64,000 bases of DNA. It comes from Streptomyces finlayi. Its GTDB lineage: Bacteria; Actinomycetota; Actinomycetes; Streptomycetales; Streptomycetaceae. The notes below the pieces were generated by a model that saw nothing but the letters and a program-made list of their open reading frames with translations, was not told where the DNA came from and did no database searches. The stretch spans positions 3,348,001 to 3,412,000 of the forward strand of contig NZ_CP045702.1 in the NCBI RefSeq assembly GCF_014216315.1, given 5' to 3'. The translations under genes and the position numbers were made by a program. The stretch's first letter is position 1. Each line of letters begins with the position of its first letter. Positions 53,464-61,874 of this stretch are shown here, one piece after another.

Positions 53464-54759
53464 TCAGCCGGTGGGCAGCTCGGCCTTGGCGGTGGCCGCC
53501 GTGGGAGACCCGCTCTCCACGACCGTCACCTCCCCCGCCGCGTACTCCTGCGGCAGGTTCCGCGTCAGCAGCCAGTAGCCCGCAGCCGCGACCGTGCCCA
53601 GTACGGCGCAGGCTCCCCAGAGCCACTCGGCGCCGTACCGGTCGATCACGAAACCGGACATGAGCGGCGCGACCAGGGCCGCCGCCGACCAGGACATCGT
53701 GTACATCCCCTGGTAGCGGCCTCGCCCCTGGGCGGGCGACAGCTGCACGACCAGGCCCGTCTGTGTCGGTGCGTTGACGATCTCGGCGAGGGTCCACACG
53801 CAGACCGTCAGCGCGTACGCGGCGATCGATCCGGCGAACGCGGTCAGCCCGAATCCGTACCCCGCGAGCAGCGACGAGATGATGAGCAGCTTGCGCGGAT
53901 CGCGGTACTGGATGAAGCGCGTGACCGGGATCTGGAGCGCCACGATCAGCACACCGTTGACGGCGATCGCGGTACCGAAGTCCGAGGCGGAGAACCCGTC
54001 CGTCCCCATGGCGACCGGCAGGCCGACGTACCCCTGCTGGAAGATGAGGGCGATCACGAACGACAGCCCGACGACGCTCATGAACCGGCCGTCCCGCAGC
54101 ACGGTGGAGAGCCTGACCTCGTCCTGCGCGCCGCCCTTCGCACCGGGTGCGACGCGCACCTTCTCCGGCCGCGACTCGGGCACCTTCATGAAGACCAGGA
54201 CGGCGCAGACCAGCGTCATCAGGGCCTCACCGATGAACCCGGCGAGGTAGCTGTACTCGGCGATGAACCCGGCACCGGCGGACGAGATCGCGAACCCGAG
54301 GTTGATGGCCCAGTAGTTGAGGGAAAACGCCCGTACCCGGTCCTTCTCCGGGACGATGTCGGCCATCATCGCCTGCACGGCGGGGCGTGAGGCGTTGCTC
54401 GCCATGCCGACGAGGAACGCGACCCCGGCGATGGCGACCGGGTGGACCATGAAGCCGAGCAGCGCCACGGACAGCGCGGTCGACACCTGCGCGATCAGCA
54501 TCGTGGGCCGGCGCCCCAGTCGGTCCGTCATCACCCCGGCGCCGAGCGAGGAGACGACCCCGCCGAGCCCGTGGAGCGCGGCGACGAGACCGGCGTACGA
54601 CGCGGAGTAGCCCCGGTCCAGGGTCAGATAGAGCGCCATGAAGGTGGCGACGAACGCCCCGAGGCGGTTGATGAGGGTGCTCGTCCACAGCCACCAGAAC
54701 TCCTTGGGGAGACCGGAGACCGTCTCGCGGGCGGCCCTTCTGAGACCGTCGACAGACAT
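53464..54759 (-). CDS. MFS transporter
   Basis: 431 residues from the ATG at 54759 (MSVDGLRRAARETV); the open frame continues far upstream only because it runs antisense through gpmA. Twelve hydrophobic segments; motif A GAGVMTDRLGRRPTMLIAQV in the first loop, and a central hydrophilic loop (ESRPEKVRVAPGAKGG). Drug/H+ antiporter-like; substrate unknown. Divergent from gpmA. Confidence 0.9.
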   Translation of the reverse strand: MSVDGLRRAARETVSGLPKEFWWLWTSTLINRLGAFVATFMALYLTLDRGYSASYAGLVAALHGLGGVVSSLGAGVMTDRLGRRPTMLIAQVSTALSVALLGFMVHPVAIAGVAFLVGMASNASRPAVQAMMADIVPEKDRVRAFSLNYWAINLGFAISSAGAGFIAEYSYLAGFIGEALMTLVCAVLVFMKVPESRPEKVRVAPGAKGGAQDEVRLSTVLRDGRFMSVVGLSFVIALIFQQGYVGLPVAMGTDGFSASDFGTAIAVNGVLIVALQIPVTRFIQYRDPRKLLIISSLLAGYGFGLTAFAGSIAAYALTVCVWTLAEIVNAPTQTGLVVQLSPAQGRGRYQGMYTMSWSAAALVAPLMSGFVIDRYGAEWLWGACAVLGTVAAAGYWLLTRNLPQEYAAGEVTVVESGSPTAATAKAELPTG

Positions 54760-54963
54760 GCGGATTTCCCCCCTGGGACGTACGGAACCTGCATGGACCG
54801 TAAGTGGTCCGTCAGCACTCCGGATATTACGAAGCCAGGTTTCACGTCCGCCAGTGGATTGACGTCTCCCGTCAATCGGCGCGCCCCGCACCTCTCCTGC
54901 GACCCCTGTCCGCCCCGTGGGCGGGCGCGCGCGGGCCACACGGGTTCGATTACGCTCGGCCCC

Positions 54964-55725
54964 ATGGCCGACGCACCGTACAAGCTGATCCTCCTCCGCC
55001 ACGGCGAGAGCGAATGGAACGCGAAGAACCTGTTCACCGGTTGGGTGGACGTAGACCTCACCGACAAGGGCGAGAAGGAGGCGGTCCGCGGCGGTGAGCT
55101 GCTCAAGGACGCCGGCCTGCTCCCCGACGTCGTACACACCTCGCTCCAGAAGCGCGCGATCCGCACCGCCCAGCTCGGGCTGGAAGCCGCGGACCGCCAC
55201 TGGATCCCGGTGCACCGCTCCTGGCGCCTGAACGAGCGCCACTACGGCGCCCTCCAGGGCAAGGACAAGGCGCAGACCCTCGCCGAGTTCGGCGAGGAGC
55301 AGTTCATGCTCTGGCGCCGCTCGTACGACACCCCGCCGCCGCCCCTCGAGGACGGCGCGGAGTTCTCGCAGTCCGACGACGCGCGCTACGCGACGATCCC
55401 GAGCGAGCTCCGCCCGCGCACGGAGTGCCTCAAGGACGTCGTCGAGCGCATGCTGCCGTACTGGTACGACGGCATCGTCCCCGACCTCCTCGACGGCAAG
55501 ACGGTCCTGGTCGCCGCCCACGGCAACAGCCTCCGCGGCCTGGTCAAGCACCTGGACGGCATCTCCGACGAGAAGATCTCGGGCCTCAACATCCCGACGG
55601 GCATCCCGCTCGCCTACGAGCTGGACGCCGACTTCCGCCCCCTGAAGCCGGGCGGCACGTACCTGGACCCGGACGCGGCCCAGGCGGCGATCGAGGCAGT
55701 GAAGAACCAGGGCAAGAAGAAGTAA
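54964..55725 (+). CDS. gpmA: 2,3-bisphosphoglycerate-dependent phosphoglycerate mutase
   Basis: 253 residues from the ATG at 54964. Glycolytic enzyme interconverting 3- and 2-phosphoglycerate. Phospho-histidine motif ILLRHGESEWN (R12-H13), TSLQKRAIRTAQLGLE, WRLNERHYGALQGKDK, and the second His in VAAHGNSLRGLVKHLDG. Full dPGM length with the typical Lys-rich C-terminus. A well-formed terminator follows. Confidence 0.96.
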   Translation: MADAPYKLILLRHGESEWNAKNLFTGWVDVDLTDKGEKEAVRGGELLKDAGLLPDVVHTSLQKRAIRTAQLGLEAADRHWIPVHRSWRLNERHYGALQGKDKAQTLAEFGEEQFMLWRRSYDTPPPPLEDGAEFSQSDDARYATIPSELRPRTECLKDVVERMLPYWYDGIVPDLLDGKTVLVAAHGNSLRGLVKHLDGISDEKISGLNIPTGIPLAYELDADFRPLKPGGTYLDPDAAQAAIEAVKNQGKKK

Positions 55726-55737
55726 GCAGAGCCGAAG

Positions 55738-55779
55738 AAGCCCCCTGCCTGCGGTTTCGCCGCGAGCAGGGGGCTTTTT
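55738..55779 (+). terminator. Intrinsic terminator of gpmA
   Basis: aagccccctgc (55738-55748) pairs with gcagggggctt (55766-55776), an inner cgcgg-type stem closes the loop, and five T follow: a classical rho-independent terminator. Confidence 0.92.
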
Positions 55780-55840
55780 CGTTGTACGGGGGCGGGGAGG
55801 GTACGGATATGGGCGCGGGCGCGGGAGGCTGCGCACCCCG

Positions 55841-56254
55841 CTACGCGGTGGCTGCTGTCCTGGGGCCCGGGATTCCCTTTGCCGAGGCGATCACGGCGGT
55901 GACGACGGCGGTCACGACGAAACTGCCGATCGCCACCAACCCCACGCCGATCATGAACAGGCCGCTGGAGTCGTCCGACCAGTCGTAGAAGGCGGCAACG
56001 GTCAGACCGGCCGTGGTGCCGAGCACCGCGCCCGCGAAGTAGCGCTTGGACGTCGCCCAGTACACGGCGGCCAGCAGGGTCAGTACCAGGCCGATCACCT
56101 GCCACGCCTCGTACGGGCCGGTCGTCGAACCGTCGGGCTGGACATCGCGGTGCTGGTCCCAGCCGAGCCAGGCGGCCCAGACCGCCGCCGTCGCCACGGC
56201 CATGAGGAGAACGGCCCCGAGCTGGGCAAGCAGATTCATTCGTCGCTGTCGCAT
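55841..56254 (-). CDS. Small four-helix membrane protein of unknown function
   Basis: 137 residues (or 132 from the ATG at 56239). Four hydrophobic segments: LAQLGAVLLMAVATAAVWAAW, WQVIGLVLTLLAAVYW, YFAGAVLGTTAGLTVAAFY and LFMIGVGLVAIGSFVVTAVVTAVIA, with a short acidic loop (DWSDDSS). Codon bias is good. No known catalytic motif; conserved Streptomyces type. Convergent with gpmA. Confidence 0.75.
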   Translation of the reverse strand: MRQRRMNLLAQLGAVLLMAVATAAVWAAWLGWDQHRDVQPDGSTTGPYEAWQVIGLVLTLLAAVYWATSKRYFAGAVLGTTAGLTVAAFYDWSDDSSGLFMIGVGLVAIGSFVVTAVVTAVIASAKGIPGPRTAATA

Positions 56255-56447
56255 GGGACCAGCGTCCCGCCTGACCCCGGGTACGGAACAGAGTGCGCGT
56301 ACTCAGTACTGCCTGGTACCTGGTGTACCTGGTGACTATCCCGCAGTCGATCCTGCGGGCGCGGGGGCCGGAATTCGCCTTGTGGGGAAGGTGCGGCTGC
56401 TCCTTAATGGGGCTTCACCGCGCAGCGGTTCCGTCTCAGGGGGAAGC

Positions 56448-57137
56448 ATGGAAACCAACGAGCCACCGACACCGCCGCCCACGCCACCACCGAGACCGGC
56501 CTCCGCGCCGCCACGCACTCCGCCGACGCCGCGGCCCTGGACGACTCCGAGGGCTCCGGTTCTGCCTCCGGGTGCCACCTCGGTCGGGATGCCGGTGCCG
56601 CTCGATCTGGTGGTCACCAAGAGGCTCTTGTGGGTGGCGGGCGCCGCGTACCCGCTCCAGAACGTGGCCCGTGTCTACACCTTCGTGCTTCACCCCCGGC
56701 GCGGCGAGGCCGTGGCCCGCTTCTTCAAGCGGTCGACCCTCGCGGTGCTGGTGGCGATGGCCTTCACGGTGTTCGGCGGTATGGCCGGCTACCTCGCGCG
56801 GGGTGAGGAGGGGTTCGAAGGGATCATCACCTTCGTCTGGGTCGCGACGGTGGCCGCACTGGTCTTCTTCCTCGCCGACATGCTCGTCGTCGCGACCGCG
56901 TCCTCCCACTTCGTCATGGCGGTCGAGTCGAACGGCCGGTCGACCGCCCTCGTCACGGGCGATCCGGCCCATCTCAACCAGCTCGTCCAGCAGATCGCCC
57001 ACGCCATCGAGAATCCGGAGACGGAGCTCAGCGTGCGTGTGGAGAAGCTGACGATCAGCAATCCGAGCAACTACTACTTCGGCGATGCCGTGAACATGTA
57101 TGGCGGCCAGGGCAACGTGGGGATGTCAGGGCTATGA
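56448..57137 (+). CDS. DUF6232-like membrane protein ending in a GGQGN motif
   Basis: 229 residues from the ATG at 56448 (RBS gggggaag). A Pro/Thr-rich head of ~45 residues precedes the DUF6232-like core (VTKRLLWVAGAAYPLQNVARVYTF), two membrane segments (STLAVLVAMAFTVFGGMAGYLA; ITFVWVATVAALVFFLADMLVV) and a soluble C-terminal part. The final residues 212-226 read GDAVNMYGGQGNVGM. Nearly the same motif begins the next protein (ATGA overlap), a pattern like amyloid-type interaction motifs shared by signalling partners. Function unknown. Confidence 0.75.
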   Translation: METNEPPTPPPTPPPRPASAPPRTPPTPRPWTTPRAPVLPPGATSVGMPVPLDLVVTKRLLWVAGAAYPLQNVARVYTFVLHPRRGEAVARFFKRSTLAVLVAMAFTVFGGMAGYLARGEEGFEGIITFVWVATVAALVFFLADMLVVATASSHFVMAVESNGRSTALVTGDPAHLNQLVQQIAHAIENPETELSVRVEKLTISNPSNYYFGDAVNMYGGQGNVGMSGL

Positions 57138-57487
57138 GCGGAGACGTCTACCACGGCAAGGTCGTCAACATGCATGGCGGCCAGGGCAACACCGGAATGA
57201 TCAACTACGGCTCGGACCCGGTGGGATCGACGCCGCCCGACCCCGCCCTCGAACAGGCGGTGCGCGAACTGGTCGCCCTGCTCACGGACTTGCGGGCATG
57301 TGTCGCCCCGGCGACCGCGCAGCACATCGACGCCTCACTTCCGGCGATCACGGCCGACCCCGCGGTCCCCCCGGAGGAGCGGCACAGCGCGCTGCTGACC
57401 GTCGCCGGGATCGCCGCCACCGCGGGTGCGCTCGGGCAGCCCGTTCTCGATGCGGCCCGGGCGCTGATCGAACTCATCGCCGCCTGA
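57134..57487 (+). CDS. Hypothetical protein starting with the shared GGQGN motif
   Basis: 117 residues. N-terminus reads GDVYHGKVVNMHGGQGNTGM (residues 3-22), nearly identical to the C-terminal tag of the preceding protein. After a linker (NYGSDPVGSTPPD), the rest is an alpha-helical domain (LEQAVRELVALLTDLRACV ... RHSALLTVAGIAATAGALG). No membrane segment. The shared tag and translational coupling imply that the two proteins bind each other, perhaps by co-assembly of the motif; no enzyme domain is seen in either. Confidence 0.7.
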   Translation: MSGDVYHGKVVNMHGGQGNTGMINYGSDPVGSTPPDPALEQAVRELVALLTDLRACVAPATAQHIDASLPAITADPAVPPEERHSALLTVAGIAATAGALGQPVLDAARALIELIAA

Positions 57488-57499
57488 GGAGAGTGGTCG

Positions 57500-57731
57500 A
57501 ACACCTCGCCTTCCGAGGGGCGTAGGGGCGTCACGGGCGGCGCCGAGGACCGCGTCCGCCGCGGCCTCCGGGAGGTGGGACACCACCGCCGTGGCGCCGC
57601 CCCAGGGTCTCGCGTACCGCTTCCGCGTCGTCCGGCAGGCCGGACGGGGGCATGCCGGCTGAACACCGCCGCGCCGAGAGAGCCGAGGACGGCCATGCCG
57701 GGTGAGCCGCCCAGTTCCTGGCCCGAGTGGA
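57500..57731 (-). pseudogene. MFS (DHA2/QacA-like) transporter remnant, multiply frameshifted
   Basis: Three minus-strand frames give successive pieces of the C-terminal end of a DHA2-type drug exporter: SGQELGGSPGMAVLGSLGAAVF, then AGMPPSGLPDDAEAVRETLG, then GGATAVVSHLPEAAADAVLG. At least two frameshifts separate them, and everything upstream of the ELGG segment (over 400 residues) is missing. Non-functional. Confidence 0.6.
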
Positions 57732-57907
57732 TGGCGTCCAACGAGCCGCGCATGGACGAGATTCGGACATCCGGGGCCTATCCGGTCCTCTCGACCCGCT
57801 TCGGAACCGATCCGCTCGACCTGGAACCGGGAATCCTCTTCGAGTTCGGTCTCGAACACGTCCTGGGCGGCGTTCTGGTGCTCACCGAACGGTCCGCGAC
57901 CCTATGA
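57729..57907 (+). pseudogene. TetR-family regulator remnant, C-terminal end
   Basis: The frame MDEIRTSGAYPVLSTRF ... LEPGILFEFGLEHVLGGVLVL matches the last ~55 residues of TetR/AcrR regulators of the drug-efflux type. The DNA-binding domain is absent. It stands back to back with the MFS remnant: together they are the two outer ends of a divergent TetR-MFS pair whose middle has been deleted at about 57,730. Confidence 0.55.
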
Positions 57908-58010
57908 TCGTGCGGATCGTGGACTGTCCCTCGCACACGAGACCGTCCCTGACACACGCGTCGACACACGCGAACGGGCGTGGAGAGCAAGGAGATCGGG
58001 GAGAACGATC

Positions 58011-58259
58011 ATGGGTGAGCCTCTGAAGACCTTCGTCGGCGGCGCCGAAGTCGACGTGCCCAACAGCATCCCGGCCATCCGCATCGCCCTGCCCGAGGCC
58101 AGACGCACGGAGTTCGACCATGCGATCAACCAGGCCGGGGTGGATGAGATCCACGCGGTCATGCGGCACTGGATGCTGGAGGCGGTGCCCGACCCCGAGG
58201 CCGAGGGCATCCTGGTCCGGCTGGCGCAGGACGAGGCCGAGAGGCGGCAGATCTCTTGA
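58011..58259 (+). CDS. Antitoxin-like small protein
   Basis: 82 residues from the ATG at 58011 (RBS aggagatcggggag). Acidic, helical second half (TEFDHAINQAGVDEIHAVMRHWMLEAVPD) following a short beta-like head (LKTFVGGAEVDVP). It overlaps by ATGA a small basic protein with a RelE-like end, the usual antitoxin-first order. I do not recognise a DNA-binding motif, so the assignment rests on context. Confidence 0.5.
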   Translation: MGEPLKTFVGGAEVDVPNSIPAIRIALPEARRTEFDHAINQAGVDEIHAVMRHWMLEAVPDPEAEGILVRLAQDEAERRQIS

Positions 58260-58537
58260 GCCGGCACCGCAAGGACCGCGGCCGGCCGGGTGCCGGAGCG
58301 TTCCGCATCTCCTACGCGCCGCCCGCGGACGACACCCTCGCGAAGATGCGGGACGGCGATCCGTTCCGGGAGGCGATGGCCCGCACGCTGGGCCGCGATC
58401 CGTACGGACACGGGTCGTGCGCCGTGAAGAGCGAGCGCGACCGCCGCGAGGCGACGGTACTCGGGGCCATCGTCCTCTACTACGTCTCCGGATCGGTCCT
58501 GACCGTCACCGTGGTGCGGCTCGTGCCGCTGCCCTGA
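58256..58537 (+). CDS. RelE/ParE-like toxin candidate
   Basis: 93 residues, basic. Core reads FRISYAPPADDTLAKMRDGD, MARTLGRDPYGHG and REATVLGAIVLYYVSGSVLTVTVVRLVPLP. The last stretch is the paired beta-strand end typical of RelE/ParE folds (IVxYxV...V.V..I). Residues needed for mRNA cleavage cannot be confirmed. Could be a chromosomal toxin-antitoxin module with the preceding gene. Confidence 0.5.
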   Translation: MSRHRKDRGRPGAGAFRISYAPPADDTLAKMRDGDPFREAMARTLGRDPYGHGSCAVKSERDRREATVLGAIVLYYVSGSVLTVTVVRLVPLP

Positions 58538-58561
58538 GCGGTGGGCCGCGGCGCCGGAACG

Positions 58562-58597
58562 CGCTGCGCGCCCCACCGTTCGGCAGGGCGCGCAGCG
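58562..58597. terminator. Terminator between toxin-like gene and lipoprotein gene
   Basis: Perfect 12-bp stem cgctgcgcgccc (58562-58573) / gggcgcgcagcg (58586-58597) between convergent genes. Confidence 0.8.
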
Positions 58598-58614
58598 TGT
58601 GAGCGGGGGCGGGA

Positions 58615-59397
58615 TCAGGCGAGCTTCGCCACCTGGGCCGCCACCACGGCCGCGGGCAGCTCGATGGTGCCCTTGCCGCTCATCGCCGCGAGGTTGAACG
58701 ACGTGAGCGTGCCGACTGTGCCGCCCTGGCGCAGCGCCACGAGGGTCAGCTGCATGGTCTCGCCGTCCTGCTCGGCCGCCAGCGTCCAGGCGAGGGCCTC
58801 GTCGCCGCCCGATACCTTCTCCTCCGTGATCTTGGTGACCTTCTGCGTCTCGCCGGCCATGGTGATGCTGAAACCGCCGGCGCAGTCGGTCGCGGCCTTG
58901 CGGAGGGCGGCGATGTTGCCCTCGGCGGTTGCGCCGTCGTAGGAGGCCAGCGACAGCAGCGTGGACGTCACGTCGAAAGCCGACGCGAGCGCGTCCTCGG
59001 CGTCTCCCTCGGTGACGTCACCGGCGTCGGCCTCGGGCTCGCTGACCACGCTGCGCTTGGTGGTGGCGACCGGCTTGCCCTCTTCCGCGCCGTAGAACGC
59101 GCGGGCCAGGGGTGCGCACTCCTCCTTGTCGGAGGAGACGTCGGCGGCGGCGACGTTGTCCTTGGCGCCGGCCTTCGCGATCTTGTGGGCCTTGACGTCG
59201 CCCTGGACCAGCGACACCTTCTCCAGTTCGGCGGCGGTCAGTGCCTTGACTGCCGGCTTCCCCGCGGCGCCCTCCTTGGCGCCCTCCTTGACCTCGTCAC
59301 CCTTGCTGGAATCGGAGCCTCCGCATGCCGTGGCCAGCAGGGCCAGGGTCGCCACGGAAGCGGCGAGGGCGGTACGGCGTACGGCGGTGGCGCGCAT
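58615..59397 (-). CDS. Secreted lipoprotein of unknown function
   Basis: 260 residues from the ATG at 59397 (MRATAVRRTALAASV), preferred to an upstream ATG because it begins at the signal peptide. Lipobox LATAC with Cys near 25. The linker is Lys/Glu/Gly-rich (GDEVKEGAKEGAAGKP); the mature domain (LTAAELEKVSLVQGDVKAHKI ... GTLTSFNLAAMSGKGTIELP) has a two-Cys pattern (KEECAPL, ATDCAGG). Resembles other Streptomyces surface lipoproteins that I cannot name. The downstream 377-bp gap to the YbjN gene holds only repeats. Confidence 0.8.
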   Translation of the reverse strand: MRATAVRRTALAASVATLALLATACGGSDSSKGDEVKEGAKEGAAGKPAVKALTAAELEKVSLVQGDVKAHKIAKAGAKDNVAAADVSSDKEECAPLARAFYGAEEGKPVATTKRSVVSEPEADAGDVTEGDAEDALASAFDVTSTLLSLASYDGATAEGNIAALRKAATDCAGGFSITMAGETQKVTKITEEKVSGGDEALAWTLAAEQDGETMQLTLVALRQGGTVGTLTSFNLAAMSGKGTIELPAAVVAAQVAKLA

Positions 59398-59623
59398 GGT
59401 TCTTCTCTCCGTCTCAGGGAACAACGCCCCTTGCCCGGTGCGGAAGTTGCGCGCGCTCGGGATGGGTCGTCGCAGTGCGTCACACTCTAGATTCGCAAGC
59501 GCGTCCGAGTGTGGCGTTGACCAGTCAGGGGGCGCATTGTGATTTCCCTGTGATCACTCTGTGCACACGACCGGGACCTGTCGCGGCACAACCATCGGGC
59601 GGGCCGAAAGTCCCCGGGCCGAT

Positions 59624-59740
59624 GGCCGGCCGACCGGGGACAGGGCCGGCCGACCGACAGGGGTCAGGGAGCCGGAGCTGGAGCCAGGGGGCTTGGGCGA
59701 GGGAGTTCGAGGCAGCGGGCTTGGGCCAGGGGCTTGAGCC
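59624..59740. repeat. Short direct repeats in the gap before the YbjN gene
   Basis: ggccggccgaccg occurs at 59624-59636 and 59644-59656, and three copies of gggcttg/ggcttg(a/g)gcca-like sequence follow between about 59689 and 59740. The gap 59398-59774 holds no gene; the repeats may be slippage products. Confidence 0.6.
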
Positions 59741-59774
59741 ACAGACCCGGTGCGTCGCTGCGCAGCCGGCGCCG

Positions 59775-60284
59775 TCAGGTGGCCGGGCGCTGCGTCAGGT
59801 GCGTGAACGCGTCCAGGTTCCGGGTGGACTCGCCGCGCGACACCCGCCACGCGTACTCCTTGCGGATCGCGCTCGCGAAGCCCAGTTCGAGGAGGGTGTT
59901 GAACGATCCGTCGGCCGCTTCGAGGACGGTGCCGAGCAGCCGGTCCAGCTCCTCCGGGGTGACGACGGCCAGCGGGAGCTTCCCGGCCAGGTAGATGTCA
60001 CCGAGGTGGTCCACCGCGTAACTCACACCGAAGAGGCGGAGGTTGCGCTCCAGCAGCCAGCGGTGCACACCGGCGTCGTTCTCGTCCGGGTGGCGGATGA
60101 CGAAGGCGTTGAGGGAGAGGGAGTGCTTGCCGACGCGCAGGGAGCACGTGGTGAAGAGCTTGCGTGTGCCGGGCAGCTTCACCACGTACGTGCCGGGCTC
60201 CGGGCTCTCCCATTCGAGCTCCGCGTCGTTCAGCGTCGCCTCGATGACCTGCGCCACTGCTGCTTCGTCGGGTACGTCAGCCAT
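59775..60284 (-). CDS. YbjN-domain protein
   Basis: 169 residues from the ATG at 60284, overlapping the mshA stop by 8 bp. Fold related to type III secretion chaperones: LEWESPEPGTYVVKLPGTRKL, LSLNAFVIRHPDENDAGVHRWLLERNLRLFGVSYAVDHLGDIYLAGKLPL, then a C-terminal helix (LDRLLGTVLEAADGSFNTLLELGF). Conserved next to mshA in streptomycetes; role unknown. Confidence 0.88.
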   Translation of the reverse strand: MADVPDEAAVAQVIEATLNDAELEWESPEPGTYVVKLPGTRKLFTTCSLRVGKHSLSLNAFVIRHPDENDAGVHRWLLERNLRLFGVSYAVDHLGDIYLAGKLPLAVVTPEELDRLLGTVLEAADGSFNTLLELGFASAIRKEYAWRVSRGESTRNLDAFTHLTQRPAT

Positions 60285-61629
60285 GGTGCGAGCGTACGTG
60301 ACGGCGGTGTTCGTACATCGCTGCCGTGTACACATCGGAGGTCGCCGATGCCGCCGTGTCCCAGCCGAACGACTGGGCGTGCGCGGCGGCCGCGGCCCCC
60401 ATCCGGCCGACCAGCTCCGGCGCGTCCACGAACCGGCCCAGCGCCGAGGCGTACGCCTCCGGGTCGTGCCCGGGGATCAGGAAACCGCTGACCTCGTCCC
60501 GTACGGCCACCGGGAGGCCGCCCACGGCCGCCGCGACGACCGGGGTGCCGGCCGCCTGGGCCTCTATGGCGACGAGGCCGAAGGACTCGCTGTACGAGGG
60601 CATGACCAGCACGGACGCGGCCCGGAACCAGTCGGCGAGCTGGTCCTGCCCTACGGGCGGGTGGAACCGTACGACATCGGCGATACCCAGCCGCGCGGCC
60701 AGCTTCTGCAGGCCCTCCGGCTTGGCGAGCCCGCTGCCGCTCGGCCCGCCGACGACGGGTACGACCATGCGGTGACGGAGCGAGGGCTCGCGGTCCAGGA
60801 GCACCGCGGCGGCCCGCAGCAGGATGTCCGGGGCCTTCAGCGGCTGGATACGGCCGGCGAAGAGCGGAACGAAGGCGTCCTGAGGCAGTCCGAGACGGGC
60901 ACGGGCCGCGGCGCGGCCGTCCGCGGGGCGGAATCGTTCCAGGTTGACGCCGGGGTGGACGACGGCGACGCTGCCGGGGTCGGCCTCGTAGAAGCGGACG
61001 AGCTCGTCCGCCTCCTCGGCCGTGTTCGCGATGAGCCGGTCCGATGCGCGCACGATCTGGGTCTCGCCGATGACGCGGGCGGCGGGCTCGGGGGTGTCGC
61101 CCTCGGCGAGCGCGGCGTTCTTGACCTTCGCCATGGTGTGCATGGCGTGGACGAGGGGAACGCCCCACCGCTGCGCCGCCAGCCAGCCGACCTGGCCGGA
61201 GAGCCAGTAGTGGGAGTGGACCAGGTCGTAGTAGCCGGGACGCTGACCGGCCCATGCCTGCATCACACCGTGCGTGAACGCGCAGAGCTGTGCGGGCAGC
61301 TCCTCCTTGGCCAGACCCTCGTACGGGCCCGCGTCGACGTGCCGCACCAGGACGCCGGGCGACAGCTCCACCTCCGGCGGCAGGGCACCGGTCGTGGCCC
61401 GGGTGAAGATCTCGACCTCGATGTTGATCGCGGCGAGGCGCTTGGCCAGCTCCACTATGTAGACGTTCATACCGCCCGCGTCGCCCGTACCGGGCTGGTG
61501 CAGCGGCGAGGTGTGCACGGACAGCATCGCGATACGCCGCGGTCTGCGGTGCCCGCCGGGAAAGCCTCCGGGGAACCGGATACGCGGCGTCACGCGGCTG
61601 CCGCCGAGCCGAGAGACGTACTGGCTCAC
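60277..61629 (-). CDS. mshA: D-inositol-3-phosphate glycosyltransferase (mycothiol synthesis)
   Basis: 450 residues from a GTG at 61629. GT-B glycosyltransferase (GT4) that joins GlcNAc from UDP-GlcNAc to 1L-inositol 1-phosphate, the first step of mycothiol synthesis. N-terminal donor-loop marks HTSPLHQPGTGDAGGMNVYI and VHSHYWLSGQVG, C-terminal LFAGRIQPLKAPDILLRA and the E(x7)E motif region YSESFGLVAIEAQAAGTPVVAA. Actinobacteria-specific, which agrees with the Streptomyces assignment. Confidence 0.95.
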   Translation of the reverse strand: MSQYVSRLGGSRVTPRIRFPGGFPGGHRRPRRIAMLSVHTSPLHQPGTGDAGGMNVYIVELAKRLAAINIEVEIFTRATTGALPPEVELSPGVLVRHVDAGPYEGLAKEELPAQLCAFTHGVMQAWAGQRPGYYDLVHSHYWLSGQVGWLAAQRWGVPLVHAMHTMAKVKNAALAEGDTPEPAARVIGETQIVRASDRLIANTAEEADELVRFYEADPGSVAVVHPGVNLERFRPADGRAAARARLGLPQDAFVPLFAGRIQPLKAPDILLRAAAVLLDREPSLRHRMVVPVVGGPSGSGLAKPEGLQKLAARLGIADVVRFHPPVGQDQLADWFRAASVLVMPSYSESFGLVAIEAQAAGTPVVAAAVGGLPVAVRDEVSGFLIPGHDPEAYASALGRFVDAPELVGRMGAAAAAHAQSFGWDTAASATSDVYTAAMYEHRRHVRSHHG

Positions 61630-61874
61630 GTCGTCCGGTCCTCCTCGCTCAAGGCATGGCTCCTCAGGGGCGCACTGGTCCCTACGCAGAGCCAGAACAG
61701 CGCCGTGCGGCCGTTCATTCCGCTTTACCGAACCATGACCATGCCGCGCTCCTGCGATCCGGGCCTCCGAGGGCCCGGCCCCGCCCAGGCAGCGCCCCGT
61801 CGGCGCCCCGTCGGCGCCCCCCGCGCTCCGGACGGCCGTCTTCCGCGTTTCCCGCGTCGCATACGCTCCCTGTC

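Noticed and set aside
53464..55836. 790-codon minus-strand frame taken as one protein
   Set aside because: Its first 359 codons are antisense to gpmA; the MFS protein begins at the ATG at 54759.
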